A DNA stretch of 64,000 nt from positions 57,244,737 to 57,308,736 of the forward strand of contig NW_020312848.1 in the NCBI RefSeq assembly GCF_003265705.1, read 5' to 3'. Source of the stretch: Callorhinus ursinus. Its lineage: Eukaryota > Chordata > Mammalia > Carnivora > Otariidae. Shown here piece by piece: positions 11,976 to 22,890 of the stretch (the stretch's first letter is position 1; every line of letters starts with the position of its first letter). The notes below the pieces were generated by a model. The model did not search any database. It saw only the letters and a list, made by a program, of their open reading frames with translations, and had not been told where the DNA came from. The position numbers and the translations under genes are program-made.

Positions 11976-13135
11976 CATACAATATATACCAAAATAAATT
12001 TCAGGAAGAATAAAGACCCATAGTTTACTTATAAACTGTTAGAGAACAATATAGCAGAATATGTTTATGTATTTGCTGTAGGTGAAGGATATCTTAAAGA
12101 GGACACAAAAAGCTCACCTCCTAGAGATTAATTGATTTGGCAATATTACAATTAAAAACTGTACTTTAAAAAATTCATTAAAAAGTAAAAAGACAAAGGG
12201 AAGATTGAATGTGCTTTTTTGAAAATAATATAACCAATTAGGATTAGTATACAGAACATATTTAATCTTAGAAGTCAATAACCCAATCACCAAATATTGA
12301 GAGTTAATTTATAAGAGGACTACCAAATGTCCCACCTACAAATATGCAATGATACTTAACCTCATTAGCAATCTGGAAAATGCAAATTAAAATTAGGATT
12401 ATAATTTATGACCACTCATTTGTCATAAATTAAGAAGTATGATAATATAAATTATTAGTGAGAACAGGAAGCAATCAGAGCTTTTATAAACTACTAGTGG
12501 AACTCCATATTAGTGCAAACATTTAGAAGGGCAATTTGTAAATACTGGTAAAGTTAAAGACATGCATATTCATTGACCAGGAATTCCGTTTCCACAGAGG
12601 GAATGTTGCCATTATAAATGAGGATTTATGTTCAAAATTGATCAGTGCAGCATTTTGTAGTAGTTGAAAACCAAAAAGCACCTCAATGTCCACTAACTAG
12701 AGAACAATTAATATAAATCAAGGTATGTCCATGCAATATACAATATACTTATGCACAAATACTATAGTTTCAATGAACAAAAAAAAATTTATAAAATTGA
12801 TATTGATAGAAAAGGGAGTTTTGCAGAAGGATGCCTTAAATATAAAGTTTAAAAACAAATAAAACATATGTTTTCATGTACGTATAGATAATTGGTCAAG
12901 TATGGAAGCAGGTATTGGAATAAAAAAAATTATACTATTTTTTATGTGGGAGGAGGAATGATTAGAATAAGATCATAGAGTGTTATCCAAGGATAATTTT
13001 AAAATGACTTGAAGCAAATATGGAAAAATATTAAGATATGACAAGGAAGTGAGATATATGAACAAATGTTTTATATTATTCTACTTTTCTATATGCTTAA
13101 AATATACCACAAATATTTGAACAAATGTTTTTATA
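11976..13135 (+). repeat. old LINE-1 (L1M/HAL1-like) fragment
   Basis: Ordered landmarks of a decayed plus-strand L1: 'AATTTCAGGAAGAATAAAGA', 'AAGTCAATAACCCAATCACC', 'AATCTGGAAAATGCAAATTA', 'GTGCAGCATTTTGTAGTAGT' and 'CCTCAATGTCCACTAACTAG'. No open frame survives. Confidence 0.8.
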
Positions 13136-13636
13136 TTAAAATGGCCATGAATTAATATTTGTTATATGTATAGGTTTACATCCCTTTCTTTTATTTCTCT
13201 CATTATTAAAATTAGGTATATTAGATGTAAAAGGATGTATTTTGTCTAAAGCTTTTGAATTTAGCTCACTCTCATATGATATGATCAGTGAAAGATGAGA
13301 TGCTTTTTATTTTTAATTTGAACACAGATTTTGATTGTGTTCACTATGATGTTGTTTCTGATGGGGAATGACCACTAGAATAAGGAAATTTGAAGGCTGA
13401 CAGTTTAACTACACAGTTTTACTAGGATAAGACTTGGTGAACATTTCAACTCCACACATGGAAACATCAGTTGTGTTGCTTCTAACAACTAGCCGAAGTT
13501 TGCCCTGGAAGAGTAAGTTTTGATGGAACAGGAGAAAACATGAAAGATGGTTTTTGGTTAAATTATTTGGCATTAAGGAATAAATGATTAATAGTTTGAT
13601 TCAGGTACTGCCAAATAAATTTGTTTTTGAAATTAT
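13136..13636. other. unassigned sequence
   Basis: No gene or repeat recognised. Confidence 0.4.
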
Positions 13637-13647
13637 TCACCTTAATC

Positions 13648-13825
13648 ATTTTTTTATCTATTCATTTGAGAGTGAGAGAGAGAGAGAGAGAGTGTGAGCA
13701 GCGGGGAGGGACCGAGGGAGAAGCAGACTCTTTGCTGAGCCAGGAGTCCCACCCATCCCAGGACCCGGAGATTGTGACCTGAGCCCAAGGCAGACGCTTA
13801 ACCATCTGAGCCACCCAGGCACCCC
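13648..13825 (-). repeat. Can-SINE, minus strand
   Basis: GA-repeat after the tail, 'GAAGCAGACTCTTTGCTGAG' body, reverse head 'TGAGCCACCCAGGCACCCC'. Target duplication TCACCTTAAT at 13637-13646 and 13826-13835. Confidence 0.95.
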
Positions 13826-13835
13826 TCACCTTAAT

Positions 13836-14504
13836 AATTCAAATAAATGCACTTTCATGATCTCATTTTTTCTCATTGGAAGAATAAATTTTCTTACTAT
13901 TCACATGTCTACTGAAACTGAATTTTAAACCATATAAAGATAGTGAATAAGATAAAAGGTATAGTTGTAAGCAGTCTATATACGTCATTTAGTAAGGGCA
14001 GGGCTAACCTGTGCAAAATTAAGATCTTTATAATTAAAGTATGACTTAATTATTTAGAACATATTTATTAATCACCTTCACAGAGTATAAGATATACTAT
14101 GATTTGTAAGACAATTTATGTAGAAGAAATAAAGCACATATACACATAACCATTAAACAAGATTGGGTTTTCCAAAAGCAGATTCTGACAGCAAACCATG
14201 GGAATCAGAGCCATGAGAGTTTATTTCTTGCTTTGTGGTGAGGGTGTAATTTGATCCTGATTTTAAAGAATAAACAGGATTTAGATGTAGTGATGGTAGG
14301 AAGCGGAGATGGCATTTCCAGGAAAGGAGAGAGTGTAGCAAAGGTACAGAGCCTGCAAACTATGGGATATTTATGGGGACCTGTGAGGTGGATTAGAAGC
14401 CAATCTGCATATAAGAAAATAGAAGACAGGCTAAAAGACAAGTGGGGACAGACCAAAAACATATTAAAAAGCTTGGTTTTTCATAATGCTAATGGATAAT
14501 ATTA
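13836..14504. other. unassigned sequence
   Basis: No gene recognised; short frames on both strands at 14.15-14.5 kb overlap one another and show no domain. Confidence 0.4.
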
Positions 14505-14580
14505 CTTAACATTTACTGAGTTATTACTATGTGCCAGTTTCTGTTCTGAGCACTTGCCATGGATCAACTCATTTAATTCT

Positions 14581-14704
14581 TTTTTTCTTCTTTTTCTTTT
14601 TTAAATTATGTTATGTTAATCACCATACATTGCATCATTAGTTTTTGATGTAGTGTTCCATGATTCATTGTTTGCGTATAACACCCAGAGCTCCATGCAG
14701 CACG
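14581..14704 (-). mobile_element. 124-bp 5'-truncated LINE-1 insertion
   Basis: Minus-strand carnivore L1 3' end: T/C-rich tail, then 'ATGTTAATCACCATACATTG' and 'CATGATTCATTGTTTG', ending at 'CTCCATGCAGCACG'. Perfect 17-bp target duplication TCAACTCATTTAATTCT at 14564-14580 and 14705-14721, both inside the MIR. Confidence 0.95.
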
Positions 14705-14855
14705 TCAACTCATTTAATTCTCACAACAACTCTATGAGCTGATTCCTATCATTTTCCTCAATTTGTAGATGAGAAGATTGAAATCCTGAGTAGTTTCGTA
14801 ACTTGTCCCTGGTTAAACTACCAAATGTTTGAACCCAGTTAGTCTTACTCTGGAG

Positions 14856-14999
14856 CAGTGCTATCCAATATGGTAGCCACTGGCCCCATGAGGCTGCTGA
14901 GCACTTGGAATGCAGATAGTGTGACTGGAATTTTAAATTTTATTTAATGTTGATTAATTTAAATTTAAATTTAAATAGTCTATGGACTGGACAGCCCTG
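14856..14999. mobile_element. 144-bp hAT-type DNA transposon with intact 8-bp duplication
   Basis: Starts CAGTGCTATCCAATA and ends TGGACAGCCCTG, matching inverted termini; interior has 'TGAGCACTTGGAATG' and AAATTTAAATTTAAA. Both sides carry the perfect 8-bp repeat CTCTGGAG (14848-14855 and 15000-15007), the length typical of hAT insertions. A MER-type hAT-Charlie family is likely; exact name not claimed. Confidence 0.9.
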
Positions 15000-15030
15000 C
15001 TCTGGAGTGCGTTCTCTTTATCATTCCATT

Positions 15031-16065
15031 TTTGAGCACAGGAGAGAAGTTATCATGATGATGCTCTACTGCAGTACTTTCCAAAGCATATTCCATGGAA
15101 TAATAGTTGACGAGATGGTCTCACATAAACAAATTCAGAGTCCAAGGAAGAGAGGAAAAAACTGCATAGTATTTTCCTTGATTGGAAACGCACATTCACA
15201 TTAGCATATTTCAGGCTGTAAAGTAAATATATCAATTTTGCTTCTTAAAAAAAAATCTAGTTTTTTTCCAACTTATTTGGCCAGAGACTTTTATTCTCTT
15301 AACATATTGAGTTGGTGTTTTGCTTCAGATGCTTTGAAGTAATGCTGCTTTAGGATGATTGAAATGACAACAAGAATTAGGAGGCTATGCAGTGAGGGAA
15401 GACTAGAGGCTTCTAAGCCATGAGGCTGATTACTGACTGTGGCGAGGTAAGAATTAATCAGGGTTTCAACTGGGCATATGACAGCAAAAATGGAAAGGGG
15501 TGTGTGAGTGTGTGTGTGTGCATAAGTGTGTGTTCATATCTGATGTGGGAGACGCATATGAGGTTGACTAGGATTTCAAATCTGAATTGCTGGGAGGATG
15601 GTCTGTTATTAACAGAAATATGGAATAAGGGAAAATATATTTATGGGGCATATGTTTAGGTTTGTATATTGCTAGTTGAGCTGTTTATAGAACAAGTTTA
15701 TGTAGCAGATATATCAGGTATGTATACAGATATATTTAGCAGAAAGTTTGAAATGTGGGTTGATACTAGAGCATAGAGGAGAGGCTACAGCTGTAGGTAT
15801 GATTTTGGAGTCATCCATATAGAGGAGCTAACTGAAACCTTGAAGATAAGTAAAATTGCTAAGCAAACATGGGAAGACAGAGAAAAGAAGAGGGCCAAAT
15901 ACAGAACCTTATATTAAGAGTTTATATGTAAATTAATGTAGTTTATGTATGGTGTATAAGTATGTATTTGTGTGTGTACATTCCATTTGAAATACTCTGA
16001 GACATAAGGAATAACTAGAGGTTCAAATAAAACCCTCAGATTTAATTTTATATTAATAAATTCCT
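15031..16065. other. unassigned sequence with a short (TG)n run
   Basis: No gene recognised. A TG/CG microsatellite lies at about 15,500-15,532. The 15.73-15.9 kb part looks like an old interspersed repeat I cannot name. Confidence 0.4.
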
Positions 16066-16069
16066 ATGC

Positions 16070-16200
16070 CCAATTAACTTTCATTAAAAAATCAATAAAT
16101 ATACACTGAACATCTACTATATATTATCTTAGATGTTGAGGATATACCCTTGAACCAAATAGAAAAGATTTTACCTTCATGGAACTTACAGTCACTGAAG
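16070..16200 (-). repeat. L2-like LINE fragment, antisense
   Basis: 'CTGAACATCTACTATATATT ... GATGTTGAGGATATACC ... CTTCATGGAACTTACAGTC' follows the antisense LINE-2 3' region. Confidence 0.55.
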
Positions 16201-16384
16201 ATTTTTAGTCTTTGGCTTACTAAGTTTCAGCAATCTCTAATTAATTATTTAGGCAACAATATTTTATTGTATATACAGTTTGGTATAATTCCTTGAAAAA
16301 GGATATAAAATATTAGTAATTTCATGACAGAGCAGTAAAAACCACCCACAACTTAAAATGGATAAAAAGATAAAATGCATTTCT

Positions 16385-16618
16385 TTTTAAAATTTTTTAA
16401 AGATTTATTTATTTGAGAGAGAAAGAGAGAGAGAGAGAGCTTGTGTGAGCTCACAAGCAGGAGAGGGGCAGAAGAGGGAGAGGGAGAGAGAATCTCCAGC
16501 AGACTCCTCACTGATCATGGAGCCTGATGTGGGGCCTTGATCCCATGACCCTGAGATCACAACCTGAGCAGAAATCAAGAGTCATACGCTTAACCAACTG
16601 AGCCACCCAGGCCCCCCA
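16385..16618 (-). repeat. Can-SINE, minus strand
   Basis: T-rich tail, GA run, 'CAGACTCCTCACTGATCATG', 'ATGACCCTGAGATCACAACC', reverse head 'CAACTGAGCCACCCAGG'. ATAAAATGCATTTCT at left against ATAAAATGTGTTTCT at right is a slightly diverged target duplication. Confidence 0.93.
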
Positions 16619-16633
16619 ATAAAATGTGTTTCT

Positions 16634-17955
16634 CTATATTTCCATTGAATTAAAAATATGAAGAAATGGGCTAAATTTGAGCATGAGGGGTGGCAGAACT
16701 CATAACAATGAACTTTCTAATAGAAATTAGACACACAAAAATGTTTCTGAAGAAGCTACTAAAGCTTTTTTCATTGGAAAATACTTTAAAAAAGTACAGA
16801 AAACTCATGTATGGGAGCATGAGACACTCAGTACAAGATTCTAACATCTTTCCTTCTAATTTTAGAGGTTAAGAAATTACATTGGCTTTCATGAGGAATG
16901 AATTCTACTGGCTTCAGTCTAGAAGTTAGTATCATAATATGAGACAACTCACACATGTCCATGTAAGTTCAGTATATATTTTTAATATTAAAGCTACAGT
17001 GATTCATGATGTAAATTGAGGTAAGGTACTAAAAAGGTAAAAATAAAAACAAGAAAACAAAAACAAAAAACCAACAAAAACCTAGCTTTTTTATAGGTGA
17101 AAATTTTATTCCTTGTATTTACTGTATTTAAGAACTAGTAATTATTGCAACTGGAGGAGAAATGTATGGGCTTCTCCTCTCCTCTCCACTTACCGTGTTA
17201 TAAATATGGACTGCTTATTAAGTAAGGGGCTTTATTGAAAGTTAAACCTCCTCTTCAGGATCATTATACTTGCCAGGAGAGGGCACTAATGCACTTTGTT
17301 CTGTAGTCCAGAAAACAAATCTACAAGCCAAAGGTTACCTCAGCAATGCATTATGTAATATTGTGTGAATGAAACATTTTGTTTCATTCCACTCCATACC
17401 CTTCAATTATTTCTGTTGCATGTTAAGGTTATTAGTTATCTCACCGTGTCTGTATTAAAAGCCCAATTTGTTTTACCTCAGGAATATAATACATGCTTTT
17501 CATTTTGCAGCTTATGTGAACAAAATTCTCTAGCCTTAAAAAGAAAAAAAATATAATATTTATGTATTTAAAAGTCCAGAGGTTACTAGGTTTATAACTA
17601 ATGATAAACTGCAAGGGTGCCAGTGCAGTGCAAACTCAACATAATTTGGGTGGTAATAATGTGAGAGTGGCTGTGAATATTAATTTCCTCGATCATTTGT
17701 AATTCTTGCAGTGTTAGTGGATAAACTACTTTCTCTTATGAAGATATTTGACTTCATATCCAATAAGTTATGGGATGATCTCATTCAAGGATTCACTACT
17801 TAACATATTTTTATCTTAATATTAATGTTTTGGAAAACTTTATTCTCATGTGTTATTATGGGATTCATAGAGTTGTTTCCTTGCCAAATCAAAATGAAAA
17901 AAACTGGAAGCTTCTTTAGGAATGTAACTCACAGAACTATTAGTGTATTATATGC
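16634..17955. other. unassigned AT-rich sequence
   Basis: No gene recognised. An A-rich, simple-sequence patch lies at 17,035-17,085. A CTCF-core-like CCAGGAGAGGGCAC occurs at 17273-17286. Confidence 0.4.
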
Positions 17956-17959
17956 TTTG

Positions 17960-18050
17960 TGCCTGACAATATGTCAATTGCTGGGGATAAGAACAATGAA
18001 AAGGCTTAATTAATATCCCTATCCTGTAGTAGCTCACAGTCTTATGTGTT
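17960..18050 (-). repeat. possible L2 fragment, antisense
   Basis: 'TTGTGCCTGACAATATGTCA ... GCTGGGGATAAGAACAATGA ... GTAGCTCACAGTCT' resembles antisense LINE-2. Short and diverged. Confidence 0.45.
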
Positions 18051-19379
18051 ATGCAGTTGTCTGTACACTTTACATTATTTTGACATTTTTGACACTGTAA
18101 TGCTGCCAGATTGAACTAATGAAGGACTTGTGTTGCTATTAGGAATTAATTCATCAATTAAAATAAGGAATTTGGAAGATACCTATATTTTGTGAATGTA
18201 GGTCTCCTTTTAACACATGTTTTAATATTGTGCCTTTATGCAGTATCTATATTTACTGCAGAAAGTTGCTTGTTCAATAAAAGAGGAAACTAAAGTATTT
18301 TATGATAGAAAAAGTTCCATTTTGAACTTTAGAAGGAAGCTTTGGTAATACAGGTAGGAATAACTTTTCACTACTTCAAGGCGGTATCAAATCACAGTGT
18401 GTTACCTAATCCATACAGAAATGCTGTCTATTGTTATAATCCAGAAAGAATATATCATATAGTGTTTAGAATCTTACTTAGAACAAGTAAGTGAGAACAA
18501 AATGACAAGAGAAAAAGGTTTCAAAGGACGGTTTTGACAGTTCAAGTTCCAAAAGTGTAGTCCGCACAATAGGCAGAGCTTATGTCCATAAAATTTTGAG
18601 ATTTTATACCCTTGGAGAGACAGAATAACATGGAGGAGGGCACAAGCTCTTGAGTAAGATTTGCTTTTTGTTCAAGCTTTTCGAAAAATGACAAGAATGT
18701 TTAGTATTGTGTAATATCACCGTGTTATAGTTGTATATAGATATCCTGTTAAACTAAACAGCATTTAATAGTCATAATAATTTCAAGTGTGGCAAAATAA
18801 GGGAAACTATAATGGTCATCGCTTCCAGATAGATGTACCTATCTACAAATGAGTGGTTTTCTGGCTTATCAGTAACACAGGAAGAGGTGTGTATGTGTGT
18901 GAGTGCATGTGCGTGCACTCACACTCACACACACACACACACAATCTAGACAAGCAGAAAAAAATTTGGTTTCAAATTTATTGATGAAAAACCCATTTTG
19001 CATTGTTATGATTGAATAAAGAAGTGATTTCCAATACTTCTTTAGTAGCAGAAACTTTTCATTAAAGGAAATTTTTAAAAGATGGCTAATATGTAAAATA
19101 CATAAAAAAGAGTTCTTCCTTCTGATTGAAGAGGTATTGAGACTCTTGGAGACCCACCTTGATTGTTTTAGACTCTGAATCACAGTAACTAAACCCCAGA
19201 GTAATGCAACCCCAAGGCTACAAATTTCTTAATGAATGATAGTAATCCCCCCATTTCATAAAAGTAACCTTTAATAAGGCCTTTATCTCCCTCTCTTCCA
19301 GTAAGAAGAAAATTAAACATAAAGTTCTTACCCTTTCCCTATTTGTATCTGGGTGTATGTGTTAAGAAGTTAACACGAA
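18051..19379. other. unassigned sequence with a palindromic (TG/CA) tract
   Basis: No gene recognised. At about 18,886-18,943 a GTGTGT tract turns into CACACA through GTGTGAGTGCA / TGCACTCACAC, so the microsatellite is also an inverted repeat. Confidence 0.5.
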
Positions 19380-20447
19380 GTCTGTATTTTTTGCATGGAT
19401 AACCAATTGTTCCTGCACCATTTGTCGGAAAGACCATCTATTCTTCACTGAATTGCTTTTGCACATTTGGCAAAAATCAATTGTCTATATCTGTGTGGGA
19501 CTATGCTTGAAATTTATTCTATTCCGTTGATCTATTTGTCTATCTTTATGTCAATATCACAAGGTAGATTATAGTGGCTTTGTAAGTCTTGAAATCACAC
19601 CGTATGTAGTCTTCCAACTTTATTCTTTTTCTAAGTTGTCTTGGGTATTCCAAGTCCTTTCCATTTCTATATTAATTTTAGAATCAGCTTCTCAATTTCT
19701 AAACAAAAAACAAAAGCAAACAAAAAACCAAGCAAACCCTACTGGGACTTTTGATTGTGATTACATTGATGTTATAGATCAACGTGTTATGTTTTCATTT
19801 TCATTAAGATCAAAATCTTTAATTCCTCATTAGATTTCTTCTTTGGCCCATGTGTTATTTAGAAGTGTATTATTTGGTTTCCAAGTGTTTGGGGATTTTC
19901 CTGATATGTTTCTATTACTGAATTCTAATTTAATTCCATTGTGTTCAGATAATATACATGGTATGACTTGAATCATTTTTTATTTTTCTGACTTGTGTAT
20001 GGACCAGAATATATTTCTGTGGACACTTGCAAAGAATGTGCATTCTGCTGCTGCTCGGTAGAGTGTTCTAGAAACAAATTAGGTGAACTTGATTGGTAGT
20101 ATTGTTCCAGTTTTCTATATTCTTACTGATATTCTACTTGTGCTATCAATTATTGAGATAGGTTATTGAAATATATCACTTATTGGTGGATTTGTCTGTT
20201 TCTTTCTTGTTCTATCTTGTTTTTCTTTCATGTATTTTGAAGCTCAGTTATTAAGTGCATAAATTTTTAGGATTTTGTCATTTGAATAATAACTTGCCTA
20301 TCTTTATGAGTTTCCTAATATTTTTGTTATAAAATAAAATATGTCTAATAGGAATAGTCACTCCTAATTACGAAAACTATTGTTAGCATAATGTCTTTCT
20401 TTTACTTTTTGCCTCTTTTATGGTATGTGTATGTGTGTGTATGTGTG

Positions 20448-20479
<32 letters not shown>

Positions 20480-20790
20480 TACACAATTTTTTGGGGGGGG
20501 TAATAGCAGAGGGAGAGGGAGAGAGAGAATCTTAAGCAGGCTCCACACCCAGTGTGGGCTCAATCTCATGGCCCTGAGATCATGACTTGAGCCAAAATCA
20601 AGAGTCAGACACTTAACTGACTAAGCCACCCAGGTCCCTTTTATGGTTATATTTAAACTAAGTTTCTTACAAACAATATAAGTGTTTCTTGGTTTTCTTG
20701 TTTGTTTAATATGACAATCTGTCTTTAATTGGAGTGTTTAGATCATTTTGAATTTACTGTGATTGTAGGTATGGCCAGTTTCATTAAGGG
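19380..20790 (-). repeat. old LINE-1 ORF2 fragment, internally deleted, minus strand
   Basis: Antisense L1 ORF2. The left part ('TCCTGCACCATTTGTCGGAA', 'TATTCCGTTGATCTATTTGT') is from the later part of ORF2. The right part ('TGGTTTCCAAGTGTTTGGGG', 'TCTTTAATTGGAGTGTTTAG') is from its early part. The two are joined near 19,780 with no reverse transcriptase core between them. A Can-SINE (20425-20637) interrupts it. Confidence 0.85.
20425..20637 (-). repeat. Can-SINE, minus strand, tail expanded into microsatellite
   Basis: Body 'CTTAAGCAGGCTCCACACCC' and reverse head 'GACTAAGCCACCCAGG' are clear. The left (tail) end is not poly-T but a (TG)n(TA)n microsatellite of about 60 bases. CTTTTATGGT occurs at 20415-20424 and 20638-20647. 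Confidence 0.9.
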
Positions 20791-22274
20791 AAATATCATG
20801 TTGGGGCCTCAGATCTTTGGGCTTCCTTCCTTTTATCTTTTTTTTTTTAGGTTGGATGTGATTGTCTTGTCACCTAGTTATATAATTTGAAAGTGAAAGG
20901 TGGGCTATTAATCATATTTCTTAGGATAACTGGTATAATCTTGGAAAATCCTGACCAAAACAGATCATGCATTCACCCTATTTATAATTTTCTTTTTATA
21001 TATTTCTTTGTGTACCTTTTTTAAGCAGACCTTTTAAGTGAACTTGAGATCTGAGGAGGCAGGCCTGGTCACCATATACTCAGTATCTCGTGTCTCCTGA
21101 GACCAGTGCCAATGTTAGATTATATGGAATTTGATGGATTATCTAGAGAGCAAGATTGTCACACAGCTGCAACTTTAGCATGACATGCTTATCAAAGTCA
21201 TTAAATAATACATATTAAGACATGATGGGATTTTGTTTATCCCATGTTAATGAAGTTACAGAATTTGTGAAACTCTTAAAGATATATATCAATTTAAAAA
21301 ATAAGTCAAACCAATCTTTTTGAGCCACATAAACAAAATGTGTAATTCAATGAATCTCTTACTTTGTAAAAATTTAGTTTACTATTGTATAGGTATTTTA
21401 AAAGTAATTTTGTATGTGAGTGTAATAAGCATATATGTAGATATATAGGAAAGAAGAATAGTTATAATAAATGTCTTGAAACTTGTGATATTCTCAATCA
21501 TATTTCCATGATACATAGCTACCTGGAGATAACAGACTGTAAATGCATTTAGTTTTTTTTTTTATACGTTTAGTTTTTGTTTCTTCAGTTTTATCTTGCT
21601 CTCATAAAATTGATATGCCATGCAAATGAATTTCAGAGCATTTCATAAAGAATAATGGTTAAATCTGACAATTTACCTGTATTTAAAGTCTTTTTTTACT
21701 TAAAACATTTCCTAATTCTGTTTTCATAACCCTATGTTTTAGAAATTCCCCCTAAAGGTCTTCTTTCCACTGGTGTAAAACAGACCTCAAAGAAGATTAA
21801 ATTTTCACAATTGTAATAACTGTATTATTCTTATAGTCATTTTAGAAACTCTTTTCAAACCTTAAAAGATGAAAACAATGATTCCTGATTATCCTTATTT
21901 TTCTTACCTTGATTCCAAAACCTTCCTGTATACATCATTTTTGTTAGAGATTAAGTGAACAATGACAATTTACTATAGAAAAAGGACTTCATTGAAATTT
22001 GTGCTAGTTGTATGTGAATAACTGCTGCCAGATAGAGTGCACAGCTTAATTATATATATAGTTCACAAAGACAGATTCGTATTCACAAATGCATAAGCAT
22101 TACTGACAAGGAGAAAGAACTTTTGAGAAGCAATTGTTTCATTGTGAAAACAAAATTTTAACTTATTTCAGTTCCTTCAGGCCTAACAATAGATCTCAAG
22201 CTGGTTAAAATATAATTATACATTCTCTTAAGTTCTCATGGTTTTGAAATGGCTCTTTGGTCCTGGGAATGATA
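20791..22274. other. unassigned AT-rich sequence
   Basis: No gene or repeat recognised with confidence. Confidence 0.4.
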
Positions 22275-22291
22275 ATGCGGGACTATTTCTT

Positions 22292-22490
22292 TCTTTTTTT
22301 TTTTTTAAGATTTTATTTATTTATTTGAAAGAGAGAGAGAGATAGCAAGGAGAGAGCATGAGCAGAGGAAGAGGGAGAAGCAGGCTCCCCGCCGAGCAGG
22401 GAGCCCGATGTGGGGTTCGATCCCAGGACCCTGGGATCATGACCTGAGCTGAAGGCAGATGCTTAACTGACTGAGCCACCCAGGCACCCC
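22292..22490 (-). repeat. Can-SINE, minus strand
   Basis: Well-conserved copy: poly-T, 'AAGATTTTATTTATTTATTT', 'GAAGCAGGCTCCCCGCC', 'TTCGATCCCAGGACCCTGGG', reverse head 'CTGAGCCACCCAGGCACCCC'. Flanked by GCGGGACTATTTCT and GTGGGACTATTTCT. Confidence 0.96.
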
Positions 22491-22749
22491 AGTGTGGGAC
22501 TATTTCTTACAGAGTGTCTCATTCAACGCTTGGAGTGCTCTGTGCACAACCTTCTTCCATCCCCACCCTCTGACACGCCAACTTCTCATCCATCAGACAT
22601 CAATAGCAATAAAATAGCAGTTCCAGGAATGCCCAAACATATCTGCCATGATTACTTGAAGAGAACAAGTGCCCCTGTCATCCTCTCTCATGGCAACATT
22701 AGTCTTTTATAGTAGTAATAACAACTGTGATTATAATAACTAATAATTT

Positions 22750-22890
22750 AATTATTGTCTACTTTGGGGGCTCTGATGTAAATGCCAAGATGGTAGGAAC
22801 TATGACTTGCCACTGAATTCCTAGTACCTGATAGAGCACAGAGTAGGCACAGAGTAGGTCCTCAGTGACTATAAGTTGATTTTATTCATT
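22750..22890 (+). repeat. possible L2 3' end
   Basis: 'GGTAGGAACTATGACTTGCC', 'CTGATAGAGCACAGAGTAGG' and 'CCTCAGTGACTATAAGTTGA' resemble the LINE-2 3' end. The 11-mer GCACAGAGTAG is directly repeated near 22,837-22,860. Confidence 0.5.

Larger units (their letters stand above)
14505..15030 (+). repeat. MIR SINE split by an L1 stub and a hAT element
   Basis: Plus-strand MIR: 'ATTACTATGTGCCAGTTTCT', then 'CATTTAATTCTCACAACAAC', 'AATTTGTAGATGAGAAGATT' and 'TTTGAACCCAG' in consensus order. It is interrupted at 14581-14704 (L1) and 14856-14999 (hAT) and resumes after each. Confidence 0.85.
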
